The notes below the pieces were generated by a model. The model worked only from the letters and a program-made list of their open reading frames with translations, was not told the origin of the DNA and did not search any database. 64,000 bases of DNA, taken from assembly GCA_003133245.1 (NCBI GenBank), contig PKWM01000018.1, positions 1 through 64,000 on the forward strand, in the 5' to 3' direction. A program made the translations under genes and the position numbers. Of this stretch, positions 1-8,278 are shown piece after piece (within the stretch, counting starts at the first letter, position 1; every line of letters starts with the position of its first letter). The stretch comes from Rhodoferax sp. (GTDB lineage Bacteria; Pseudomonadota; Gammaproteobacteria; Burkholderiales; Burkholderiaceae_C).

Positions 1-184
1 CGTTCTCGAAGAGCAGGGCGCAGCGCTGCTCTTCGGCGACGCTCTGAAAATTAACCCGCCCCACGGCGGCGATTTCCCAGTCCTTGTCAACCGCCTTGGT
101 GATGCGCTTGAGTTTGCCGTTTTGTTCGAGCACTGCGAGGTACTCGCGCAAATCCGCGTAGGGTCGTTTACGAGCTTGTGTCAT
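1..184 (-). CDS. UbiD-family decarboxylase, N-terminal part (cut by window edge)
   Basis: Partial gene. The minus strand from an ATG at 184 reads MTQARKRPYADLREYLAVLE and stays open to position 1, about 61 codons. A ribosome binding site (AAGGAGA) lies 4-5 bases upstream. The DLREYLAVLEQNGKLKRI start, followed by an IAAVGR segment and a LLFEN segment, is typical of the N-terminal region of UbiD-family prenyl-FMN-dependent (de)carboxylases. The catalytic region lies outside the window. It is the last visible gene of the operon that begins with ubiX at 8875, and it follows the bicupin gene after 40 bases. The operon therefore carries two UbiD paralogues, which may act on successive or alternative carboxylic acids (inference). 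The family call rests on the N-terminus only. Confidence 0.72.
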   Translation of the reverse strand, partial: MTQARKRPYADLREYLAVLEQNGKLKRITKAVDKDWEIAAVGRVNFQSVAEEQRCALLFEN

Positions 185-224
185 CTATTCTCCTTTTGTT
201 GCAATAATAAAAATCAGTCAGATA

Positions 225-1310
225 TTACTTGAAAAACCCGGACATTTTCGCTGCAACGCCGTTCTTTCGAGTTGCTTCTTCATACAGCTGATTAATGCGG
301 GGTGATTGGTCTTCATACTCGATCTGGGCACCGCCTAATTTTATGCTGGTGGAGACTCCACCGAACAGAGATTTGCGCTTGCTTTCGGTGAAGGGATAAC
401 GCAAACTACCATAGGCCGTAGCCAGATAGCGCGCCGGTTTCGAGCCGGTATTGAAGTGTTGATGAAACATTTGATCCGGCGGGGCAAACACCGTGCCATG
501 CTTCCAGTCGACGCGATGAAAATCCTGTTCGCCTTCATACCATAGCAGTGAATATCCCGTGCCGGTTACGCACATCACATGGAAGTCGGCCGCATGGCGA
601 TGGCCCTTTTTATAGGTTCCGACCGGCATTTCAGAGATGTGCGCATGCATGGTTCCATCGGCCAGAATAAACATGATGTTCCCCCCGCCAGCCCCGCGGT
701 CACCCCAGGGTTTCAATTCAATGGCAGCCAGATCTGGAACAAAATTGGTTTCCCACATATGGTTGCCGGGGCGTACCGGGATGAAATCGCCTTCACCGCT
801 GAAGTACTTCGAACTGCCAATGCGTTCATCGAACTGCCAGCTATTGTTGAAAATGAATTTCTCGTTATGGAACATGTTCATGACCGCCGGCATATTGGTG
901 GTTGAAATCAGCAATGCCGACTCCAATCCGCTGCCGTTGAAATGCCTGTATTTGGTATTAAGCGGAATGGCGAACATGCTCTTTGGGCCCCACTCGAAAG
1001 TATGCTTGCGGCCATCAGCTACTTCAATCGTGGTACTACCTTGACCAGCCAGGACGTACACGACTTCTTCGTAAAGATGTTGCTGCGGTAAAGTCGAAGC
1101 AGTTGGCGAGATATCCAGCAAGAACATGTTCAGGAAATCGCCACGCCCTTTAAGGTGGACGGCCGCACCGTTAACGCCAAAACGGGCCCAAGGCTTGGTT
1201 TCTACTTTGAACAAATCAATCCCGAAATCCTCTGCAACCGGTATGCCCTCAGTTTTGAGCCATTCGAGATAGGAGTCGATCATGATTCTTGGCGCGTCAG
1301 TGTTGCTCAT
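225..1310 (-). CDS. bicupin protein (cupin-domain protein found next to EutA-like genes)
   Basis: 361 residues, ATG start with AAGGAA upstream. Two cupin beta-barrels are visible. The first, about residues 60-140, has H78 with E81/E82. The second, about residues 215-310, has an HRH motif at 237-239 and further histidines near 283-285, a plausible metal site. No signal peptide or membrane segment is seen. Proteins of this type are often named ethanolamine ammonia-lyase-activating protein by association, but nothing in the sequence shows that function. Its place between an EutA-like ATPase and a UbiD-type decarboxylase suggests a role in the same catabolic route, for example as a dioxygenase, isomerase or lyase on a carboxylic acid. 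That is inference, and the substrate is unknown. Confidence 0.7.
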   Translation of the reverse strand: MSNTDAPRIMIDSYLEWLKTEGIPVAEDFGIDLFKVETKPWARFGVNGAAVHLKGRGDFLNMFLLDISPTASTLPQQHLYEEVVYVLAGQGSTTIEVADGRKHTFEWGPKSMFAIPLNTKYRHFNGSGLESALLISTTNMPAVMNMFHNEKFIFNNSWQFDERIGSSKYFSGEGDFIPVRPGNHMWETNFVPDLAAIELKPWGDRGAGGGNIMFILADGTMHAHISEMPVGTYKKGHRHAADFHVMCVTGTGYSLLWYEGEQDFHRVDWKHGTVFAPPDQMFHQHFNTGSKPARYLATAYGSLRYPFTESKRKSLFGGVSTSIKLGGAQIEYEDQSPRINQLYEEATRKNGVAAKMSGFFK

Positions 1311-1370
1311 ATTTTGTTCCTTGATTAACTAATAATACGGAGATGAAATTCTAGGATGCTGCAAACGATG

Positions 1371-3068
1371 TTACAGATTCTGTTGGCCGGTTGAAAATAA
1401 CAATGATTTGATCACGACCGGCACCGCATTGCTGGGCTGGATTGCTTCACCGATATCCACGTAGTCAAAGGCGCGTAACTGGATACCGTCAATTGATACA
1501 ATTTTTTGGGGAAAATGAAGCTCATGTTCAATAATATGCCCGAGAGTTTTTCCGATATCGCCATCAACAATCAGAATTATTGTTGACCCGGCACCTGGCT
1601 CCGTGACCAAGGCGAGTGCAATGCCCTCTGCAAGATTGCGTAAACGAGAGTAATGGGGGTCACCACGCCATTTAAGCGCCAATGCAATTGGCTGCCCTTT
1701 GTGCAGGTGTGCGCGTGAGAGCACCAAACTGATTTCTTCTGCCACAGATTGAACTGAAAAGCTTTCATCCATCGAAAGCGTAGGTGCTAACACCGGAACA
1801 TTATGGACCGGCAATGCAGTTCCATCCGAAATATGAATGGTTCTTCCGCTTACCTGGACCGTAAACTGTGAAGCACCGATCACGGTAGCGCGGATTCCCT
1901 GTCCTGGATCCAACATTGGAACGGTGATACGGCCATCGAAGAACGCGCGGCGGATATTGTCGGCAAGCGGCTGGGCGATATCGCCGAATAGCCCGTTTTC
2001 GCGACGATAGATGTATTCTGAAACCCCTCCGGAGAATGTAATGAAATCGGCTTTCACTGGCTCCAGGAAAGGCGGTGTCAAATATAACTCTTGGGCGGTT
2101 CCGAGCACGCTCTTTTGTTGTATCAACGCAATGACCGCATTGGATAAAGCGTCGATCACACTATCAATATCGGCAGCATTGGCTTGTTCACCCAGCTGCA
2201 GTTTGATTCCCTGCGCCTTTGCCATCAAATGTGCCGAATCATCAATCCGAACCAGTCGTCCCTCCTCATCTTGAGCGATCAAACGACCGCCAACCGCGAT
2301 GGCGCAAGTTCCGAGTATTTCGCCATTTTTTATCAATGCCAGCTTTGTTGTCCCGCCGCCGATGTCTACATGAAGAACAGTCCGCGAAGTCTTGCGTGAA
2401 AGCGCCACCGCACCTGAGCCATTGGCTGCAAGAATGCATTCCAGATAGTGCCCGGCAGAGGCACAGACGAATTTTCCGGAGTCGGCAGCAAACAATTCGG
2501 CAATTGCCGAAGCGTTGCTTCTCTTGATTGCCTCGCCCGTCAGAATCACCGCACCGCTATCGATATCCGCTGCGGCAAGCCCGGATTCAAGATAGGCATC
2601 TTCAATGAAAACGCGAAGCCGGTCGGCGTCGATCGTGTTATCGGGCAGGAAAGGGGTAAGAAGAATTTGTGAGCGCCAGATTATTTCCCGGTCGATAACG
2701 ACAAACTGGCTCGACAGCATTTGGGTTTTACGTTGCAAATGCACCTTGGCAAACATCAGATGCGATGTTGAACTGCCAATATCAATCCCCACGGTTGTGA
2801 GTTTGATGTTGTCTATTTTCCAGATATATTCTGCAATTGCTCCTTTCTCGTCAATCGATATTTCGTGAATATGATCGTCTTCATCGCTGTCGTGCAGTTC
2901 CTTACGATTTAAACCTTCACATGAAAACCCGCTGGGTCCATCAACCGCACCAAGCGAATCACCACACTCGACCCATCCTGGGCGTGGTCGCGTAAAAGCT
3001 GCCTGGTTTGAAATGGTAAGTAGCTTGTTCTGTTGAATAGGGCTCATTCCGGAAAGCGCAAGCAGCAT
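1371..3068 (-). CDS. EutA-like reactivating-factor family ATPase (ASKHA fold)
   Basis: 565 residues. The phosphate-binding motif GIDIGSSTSH lies at about residues 94-103 and the second motif HVDIGGGTTK at about 233-242, both characteristic of the Hsp70/actin-like fold of EutA. EutA removes inactive cobalamin from ethanolamine ammonia-lyase. Here there is an N-terminal extension of about 90 residues, rich in Asp/His around residues 60-70, and the protein is roughly 100 residues longer than enterobacterial EutA. No eutBC genes occur in the window, so an ethanolamine role is not supported. The start ATG overlaps the stop of the upstream binding-protein gene as TAATG, indicating translational coupling. 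It may reactivate or chaperone another cofactor enzyme of this operon (inference). Confidence 0.75.
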   Translation of the reverse strand: MLLALSGMSPIQQNKLLTISNQAAFTRPRPGWVECGDSLGAVDGPSGFSCEGLNRKELHDSDEDDHIHEISIDEKGAIAEYIWKIDNIKLTTVGIDIGSSTSHLMFAKVHLQRKTQMLSSQFVVIDREIIWRSQILLTPFLPDNTIDADRLRVFIEDAYLESGLAAADIDSGAVILTGEAIKRSNASAIAELFAADSGKFVCASAGHYLECILAANGSGAVALSRKTSRTVLHVDIGGGTTKLALIKNGEILGTCAIAVGGRLIAQDEEGRLVRIDDSAHLMAKAQGIKLQLGEQANAADIDSVIDALSNAVIALIQQKSVLGTAQELYLTPPFLEPVKADFITFSGGVSEYIYRRENGLFGDIAQPLADNIRRAFFDGRITVPMLDPGQGIRATVIGASQFTVQVSGRTIHISDGTALPVHNVPVLAPTLSMDESFSVQSVAEEISLVLSRAHLHKGQPIALALKWRGDPHYSRLRNLAEGIALALVTEPGAGSTIILIVDGDIGKTLGHIIEHELHFPQKIVSIDGIQLRAFDYVDIGEAIQPSNAVPVVIKSLLFSTGQQNL

Positions 3069-4138
3069 TACTTTATCCCTTTGAGGAAAATTTCGTTAAA
3101 GGTCTGGGTCCATTTTTCGTTGTTATCCAGGAAAAATCCCGGGTCGATGAATTTGAGAGTTAACTTTTTAAGAGGTGAGGCGATCTTAACGCTCGTGGGG
3201 ACATAGTAGCGGTTGGCCAAAATTTGTTGGGCATCGCTCAGCATGAAGTCGTAAAACAGCATCGCGGCGTAGGGGTGGAGCGCATTTTTTAGCAAACCGA
3301 TGGTTCTGAACTGGGCAACGGTCGGGGGAATCAGAAACCAATCGATCGGTTCTCCCTTTTGCTTAAACTGAACAGGCTTGTTGCTATAGGTCGTCAAGGC
3401 CAACGGTACTTCTCCTGAGGCTACCAATTGAGCTAACAGGGTATGGCCTTTGCGCACTGACATGCCGTTGGTCTCGACAATGGTCTTAAAAAGTTTTGTT
3501 CCTTTTTCTTGCCCTAATTCTTGTATTACAGTAGCCAACCAATGTTGGTCCTCTGCTTCAATGCCCAAACGGCCTTTCCATTTTGGATCAAGCAAATCCT
3601 GATAAGTTTTTGGAAGCTCTTCTTTTTTAACTTTTTCTGTGTTGTAAGCCTGAACGAAGATATCGATCGTTGTCCCGACCCATTCCTTGTGCGCCGGAAT
3701 GGCCTGAGGCATTAAGTCGGCGAGGTAAGGGGATTTAACCTGTTGCAATAATTTTTCACGGTGCAATGCTTCCATTTCTGGTGCATTATTTTCAACTATA
3801 TCCACTTCGAATCGTCCGGCACGTTCTTCAGATACGACTCTTTGCAAAATATTTTCCGAACCGGAACGCCAGCTTTTTACTTTAATACCGTATTTTTTGG
3901 TAAAGGCGTCAATGACCGGCAACATGTCATCTGCTGTCATGGATCCATATATAGTCAACTCGCCTTCTTTTTTGGCGCCTTCCATGAGTCTGTGAAGACG
4001 ATTCTCACCCTGCAAAAGAGCAATTTCAGCTACTGCCGCCTCTGTTTTCTTGGATTGCGCAAATGCGGGATTAGCGCAAAGGAAAGTTATAGCTATTAGC
4101 AATAAAGCCAAACTGGATCTGACAGGTGAATTAGCCAC
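3068..4138 (-). CDS. periplasmic substrate-binding protein, ABC family 1 / iron(III)-type
   Basis: About 356 residues from the chosen GTG at 4138, which has AAAGG 7 bases upstream and places a normal signal peptide (hydrophobic LALLLIAITFLC, cleavage near AFA-QS) at the N-terminus. A longer version from TTG at 4195 is possible but has no visible ribosome site. The mature part has the layout of extracellular solute-binding family 1 proteins (KEGELTIYGS near the start, then a bilobed fold with PKWKGRLGIE in the middle). Such proteins bind ferric iron, or small anions and carboxylates, for an ABC transporter. No permease or ATPase gene lies next to it, so it either works with a distant transporter or acts as a periplasmic sensor. 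It is coupled to the EutA-like gene by TAATG and follows the CoA-transferase gene. The ligand could be the acid degraded by the operon (inference). Confidence 0.7.
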   Translation of the reverse strand: MANSPVRSSLALLLIAITFLCANPAFAQSKKTEAAVAEIALLQGENRLHRLMEGAKKEGELTIYGSMTADDMLPVIDAFTKKYGIKVKSWRSGSENILQRVVSEERAGRFEVDIVENNAPEMEALHREKLLQQVKSPYLADLMPQAIPAHKEWVGTTIDIFVQAYNTEKVKKEELPKTYQDLLDPKWKGRLGIEAEDQHWLATVIQELGQEKGTKLFKTIVETNGMSVRKGHTLLAQLVASGEVPLALTTYSNKPVQFKQKGEPIDWFLIPPTVAQFRTIGLLKNALHPYAAMLFYDFMLSDAQQILANRYYVPTSVKIASPLKKLTLKFIDPGFFLDNNEKWTQTFNEIFLKGIK

Positions 4139-4209
4139 TTTTTTACCTTTAGAAGCAAACGTTACATTGGATATTTGTTGTATCAGCCGCTCCAAGTTGG
4201 CACGCCAAC

Positions 4210-6618
4210 TCAGGCGAAGGCACCCTGCATTCGGTAAGCGTCAAATTGATTATCTGTCATGCCGAGAAACTCCTGAAACACGAGCGCATTGTGTTCGCCG
4301 ATGAGCGGCGCTGCGGCCATTACATCGCCTGGCGTATCAGACAGGTCAAAGGCAGAAAAGTAACAGCTCAGGTCGCCGATTGCCCCATGCAGGCGCCGCC
4401 GCCAGAGGCGCCGGTGTAACAACTGCGGGTCGCTAAACAGGTCGGCGATCGTATTCACCATGTGGGAATGAACGCGTGCCGACTGGAGTTTGGCGGCGGC
4501 TTCACCGCCAACTTGAGTCAGCGACCATTGGGTGATGATTTTGTCCAGTTCCAGGGCATTTGCCTGGCGTAGTTCCAAGGTTGCAAACCGGTTGTCAAGT
4601 GCCAGTTCAGGGCAGCCTAGGACCCCGGCGAAACGCTTAAACTCGTCGTTGGACCAGCAAGAAAGTGCCAGCCAGTGCCCATCGCGACATGGATAGGCAT
4701 CGTGCGGGGCAGCGTTACGGTCGCGGTTACATGAGCGTTCGGCAATGCCACCGTTGGTGTGGTAATCGAGCAAGGCACCGGCAACAAACAGCAGACCTGC
4801 TTCGTATTGCGCCAGATCTATCCATGCCCCTTGTCCGGTTCGCCGCTGCCGATCGAGTGCCGCCAGCACGGCAGATGCCCCCAGAGTTGAGGCGATGAAG
4901 TCGATGTAGGGTCCGTAAAGCAACATCGGCGGTCCGTCCGGGCTACCAGTCAGGCCGCAGAAGCCGGCCAGCGCCGAGAGTTGGGAGCCAAATCCAGGCG
5001 TTTGCGCACGTGGCCCGGTCTGCCCCATGTTGCAGCTGGAAATCATCACCACGTTCGGGTTGAGCTCGCGCGCGCTTTGATAGCCAAGGCCCAAGCGGGA
5101 CATTACCTCGGGCCGCATGTTTTCAATAACGATGTCGGACCAGCCAAGCAGCTTCTGTGCCAGTTCGATGCCGGAAGCAGCCTTGAGATCCAATGTCACC
5201 GCGTATTTGGAATCGTTAAAAATGGCAAAGCAACCGCTGCGATTTACCCCAGGTTTTCCGTCCTTGAACGGTGGGTATTCATTGCGGAAACCATCTGGGT
5301 GCAGGTGCGATTCGACGTGCACAACTGTCGCACCAAAGGCCGCCAGCATCTTGCCGATGTGCGGTCCGGCGGCGTAGGCGCCAAACTCCACCACTTTTAC
5401 CCCGGCCAGGGCTTGCGAAATTCCGCTCGTGGGAGGGGCAAGTCCTGAGGAAGTTTTTCCGCGGGGCGCATGGGCCCGGCTGCCGAACGCGCCCAGCAGC
5501 GCCTCAATATCGACCTCTTCGCCGGGAAAGTGGCGCAGCGGCGCGCGCACCCGATCGACAATGGCAAAACTACCACAGTAACGCTGACGCTCCCCGTCGG
5601 AGTCCGGCAAATCCTGCCAGAAACTGCGCGCCGTCAGTTGCGGGTCGCTGGCGATATCGGGCATGGTCGATACCGGATAGCCGAGCATTTCCCGTCGGCT
5701 GGCTTCTTCCAGAAACTCTCGCTTGACAATCTTCAAGAAAAAATCGGCGATCGGTCGTTCCAGCGCGTCCACCTCTTCCTGGGTGGCGATCTTCGGGTCG
5801 AAACGCTTCCAGTCGATCTGTTCGAGTGCACCAAGGTTCGCACCACGCTCGCGCATCCATGCGACCAACTGGGCGTTGGTGCGCCTGCCGGCCGGCCCGC
5901 CGTAGAGAACAAAGTTAAGGTAGCCGTCGGCACAGGGCCAGAAGGCGCGGTGGCGCGCGCCCTTGATCGAGCGCCCGGTGATGTATGCCCCGGCCCTGGT
6001 CGGAATAGTCTGTTCCATATCCCAGAATGCGGCTGCGTGCGAGGTGGCCAAAATCATGGCGGCTTGCGCCGAAACATCCACGTGTTGTCCGCCGCCTGAG
6101 GCTGTGCGGTGAAAGAGTGCCGTCATCGCGCCCACGGCCGCCTGTGCCCCGGCCCAGCAATGGGATTGCGGCACGCTGATGCGTAAAGGCGTGCCCTCTG
6201 GCTCGCCGGCCAGCGACATGGCGCCGCTCGCCGCAGTGACCTCGAGATCCGAAGCCAGCCAGTTCGCTCTCGGGCCGCTCGACCCGAAAGGTGTAATCGA
6301 AACATGAATCAGCTTTGGGTTGAGCAACTTGAGCCGTTCAACGCCGAGGTAGCGAGCACTAGGATCGCTGGGCTGCGCCGACTCGATCAGGACGTCGGTA
6401 CCGACGATCAACTGATCGAATTCCAATTGCCCGGCAACGGTTTCAAGGTCGAGCCACAACAAACGTTTGTTGACGTTGAAGGCCTGCCAGTCGGCGCCCC
6501 CGATGGCGGCCCCCGGCACCTCGACCTTAATCACGTCTGCCCCCAGATCAGCCAGCAAGCGACCGGCCAGCCAGCCGATCCGGTTGCTGATGTCGAGGAC
6601 GCGGTAGGTGCTGAGCAT
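4210..6618 (-). CDS. tandem-fused family III (CaiB/BaiF) CoA-transferase
   Basis: 802 residues from ATG at 6618, which has AGGAAAG upstream. An in-frame start at 6678 would overlap ubiD and is less likely. Two full CaiB-like domains are joined head to tail: domain 1 at about residues 1-380 and domain 2 at about 405-790, linked by a Pro/Gly/Ser-rich stretch. Each domain keeps the VD[VL] motif that carries the catalytic aspartate of formyl-CoA transferase-type enzymes: D181 in HVDVS and D601 in WIDLA. Each also has its own N-terminal Rossmann start (VLDIS..LAGRLLADLGADVIKVE and VVEFGAYAAGPHIGKMLA). Family III enzymes transfer CoA between carboxylates, and many act as homodimers with interlocked rings. 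A fused pair may therefore make an asymmetric pseudo-dimer. The gene lies directly downstream of ubiD, which suggests that the acid is activated to a CoA thioester before or after decarboxylation. The CoA donor and acceptor are unknown. Confidence 0.85.
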   Translation of the reverse strand: MLSTYRVLDISNRIGWLAGRLLADLGADVIKVEVPGAAIGGADWQAFNVNKRLLWLDLETVAGQLEFDQLIVGTDVLIESAQPSDPSARYLGVERLKLLNPKLIHVSITPFGSSGPRANWLASDLEVTAASGAMSLAGEPEGTPLRISVPQSHCWAGAQAAVGAMTALFHRTASGGGQHVDVSAQAAMILATSHAAAFWDMEQTIPTRAGAYITGRSIKGARHRAFWPCADGYLNFVLYGGPAGRRTNAQLVAWMRERGANLGALEQIDWKRFDPKIATQEEVDALERPIADFFLKIVKREFLEEASRREMLGYPVSTMPDIASDPQLTARSFWQDLPDSDGERQRYCGSFAIVDRVRAPLRHFPGEEVDIEALLGAFGSRAHAPRGKTSSGLAPPTSGISQALAGVKVVEFGAYAAGPHIGKMLAAFGATVVHVESHLHPDGFRNEYPPFKDGKPGVNRSGCFAIFNDSKYAVTLDLKAASGIELAQKLLGWSDIVIENMRPEVMSRLGLGYQSARELNPNVVMISSCNMGQTGPRAQTPGFGSQLSALAGFCGLTGSPDGPPMLLYGPYIDFIASTLGASAVLAALDRQRRTGQGAWIDLAQYEAGLLFVAGALLDYHTNGGIAERSCNRDRNAAPHDAYPCRDGHWLALSCWSNDEFKRFAGVLGCPELALDNRFATLELRQANALELDKIITQWSLTQVGGEAAAKLQSARVHSHMVNTIADLFSDPQLLHRRLWRRRLHGAIGDLSCYFSAFDLSDTPGDVMAAAPLIGEHNALVFQEFLGMTDNQFDAYRMQGAFA

Positions 6619-6644
6619 TCGCTTTCCTTTCGCGTTTAGCGCTG

Positions 6645-8225
6645 TTAGCGCCCGGTCCGTGCCAGCGAAAGAACCCAACCAGCCATGCGGCCCTTCATCT
6701 TCTCGATGTCCTTCTCTTCGAAGAAGTTTTCAGGTTTGACCAGATCGACGCCATAAACCGGACGGTGGAAGTCATTCTCGTAGCCGAATGGCACTGTTGC
6801 ATCAATGCCCATACCACCTTCGAACTGGGTGTTCGAAGCGGTCCATTGCTTGTCGCCCGATGTCATGCGCTCGGCCGGCATGAAGGTCTGGCCACGACCG
6901 CCCGGGATCGGATTGAGAATGTCTGTTCTTGGGTTCACGCGTGTCGTCAGGCACCACATGATGTCGTCCATCGAATAGATATCGACGTCCTCACTTACCG
7001 CAATCGCCAGGCGCATGCCTTGTGAGCAGGACAGGATCGCCGAGAGGAAGTTGCGCTGCCAGCCTTCTTCGATCTGGTTGCGCTTCTTCACCTGGATGAT
7101 GCAGCCGCCCCAGTCGGTCATGCAGTAGGGAATGTGGACGTTCTGCACGATACCCGGTTGCAGGCGCTCGCACAGGGCGTAGATGGCCGACTCGCGCACC
7201 GAGGTATCGATATTGGCATCGTCCGCGGTATGCACACCAAGCGGGAAAATGATCGGTTTGCTTTCGCGCTTGCGCATGGTAATTGCGGTGACATGGAAGG
7301 TTGGTGCCTTGTAGGCTTTGCCCATGTAACCGGCCCATTCCGGGTGGAAGTGAAAACGACCCTGAATATCGGCGGCCTCGGACTCGGCGGTTTCATAGCG
7401 CTTGTCACGTGGATGCAGGTAACCTTCGAGCACGTATTCGGCGTCGGCCAGTGTGTAGGCATCGATGGTCCGGCACTTGACCAGGCGGATCGGCGAGCCC
7501 TGGATGGCGCCGGCGATACCGATTTCATCGCAGCCCTTGGGCAGAATCGCATAATCGAAGCCGGAACCAGCGACGTAGGTGCAGGCCGGGGGAACGCCGA
7601 AGCACATGGTCAGAGGGATTGGCTTGTCGTCCTTGTAGTGTTCGGTCATCACCTGCCACATGTGCGAGCCCGGGGAGATCTGGAACGTGCCGGTGTCGAC
7701 CCAGCGGAAGTTCATGCGGTTATAGCCGATGTGGCTGCCGCCGTCGAAGTAGTCGCCGATGACGCAGGAGATGCCAGATCCGATAGTCATCTCGGTCTCC
7801 AGCGGCGTATGGCGGATGGCGGTCAGCCACTTGTTGACGTCGATGTTTTCGGTGATGACATCCTCTTGAACCGGCGCATCTTTTTGCTCGATGATCACCG
7901 ACTTGAGCGGATGATCAATGGCGCGAGCTACCTTCTTGACGCGGTCGAGCGAATCTTTCCAATCGAACATGTCCTCGACGACGCGGATGTCACCGAACAG
8001 ATTGGTAATGGCGCGGGCGTGCGGCATGCCCTTGACGTTGTTGAATAACATCGGCAGGCTACCGTCAAAAATCTTCTGCAGGCCCGTGATCTCAAGGTCA
8101 GGATTGACCTCTTTGTCGGTTTCAACCAGGTAGCCTTTTTCCCGAAACCAATTCAGTGTCGAGCGCAAGCTCGTAACATCCTTGACACCAGTTCCGGCTA
8201 TTGCCTTGTTCGTTTTGTCAGTCAT
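6645..8225 (-). CDS. UbiD-family prenyl-FMN-dependent decarboxylase
   Basis: 526 residues, ATG start with a GGAGAA-type site upstream. UbiD enzymes use prenylated FMN to (de)carboxylate aromatic or alpha,beta-unsaturated acids. The sequence holds the expected prFMN/active-site elements: the region around R170 in IGYNRMNF and the paired glutamates E263/E267 in DAEYVLEGYL. The C-terminal third contains the conserved region around PRTDI and GMGIDAT. It sits 53 bases downstream of a ubiX gene that would make the cofactor and 26 bases upstream of a fused CoA-transferase. Such a trio is reminiscent of anaerobic phthalate-type pathways (CoA-transferase plus UbiD-like acyl-CoA decarboxylase). The similarity is of architecture only, and the substrate cannot be read from the sequence. 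Confidence 0.88.
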   Translation of the reverse strand: MTDKTNKAIAGTGVKDVTSLRSTLNWFREKGYLVETDKEVNPDLEITGLQKIFDGSLPMLFNNVKGMPHARAITNLFGDIRVVEDMFDWKDSLDRVKKVARAIDHPLKSVIIEQKDAPVQEDVITENIDVNKWLTAIRHTPLETEMTIGSGISCVIGDYFDGGSHIGYNRMNFRWVDTGTFQISPGSHMWQVMTEHYKDDKPIPLTMCFGVPPACTYVAGSGFDYAILPKGCDEIGIAGAIQGSPIRLVKCRTIDAYTLADAEYVLEGYLHPRDKRYETAESEAADIQGRFHFHPEWAGYMGKAYKAPTFHVTAITMRKRESKPIIFPLGVHTADDANIDTSVRESAIYALCERLQPGIVQNVHIPYCMTDWGGCIIQVKKRNQIEEGWQRNFLSAILSCSQGMRLAIAVSEDVDIYSMDDIMWCLTTRVNPRTDILNPIPGGRGQTFMPAERMTSGDKQWTASNTQFEGGMGIDATVPFGYENDFHRPVYGVDLVKPENFFEEKDIEKMKGRMAGWVLSLARTGR

Positions 8226-8278
8226 TGCATTTTCTCCTTCAGTTAAGTTAAGTTGAGTTGAATATTTGAGGTGAGTTA

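Noticed and set aside
1371-3068. Ethanolamine utilisation locus
   Set aside because: Only an EutA-like gene and a bicupin with an inherited name are present; no eutB, eutC, shell proteins or transporter genes are seen.
7134-8048. 304-codon open frame opposite the UbiD gene
   Set aside because: Antisense shadow; the other strand has a complete UbiD with active-site residues.
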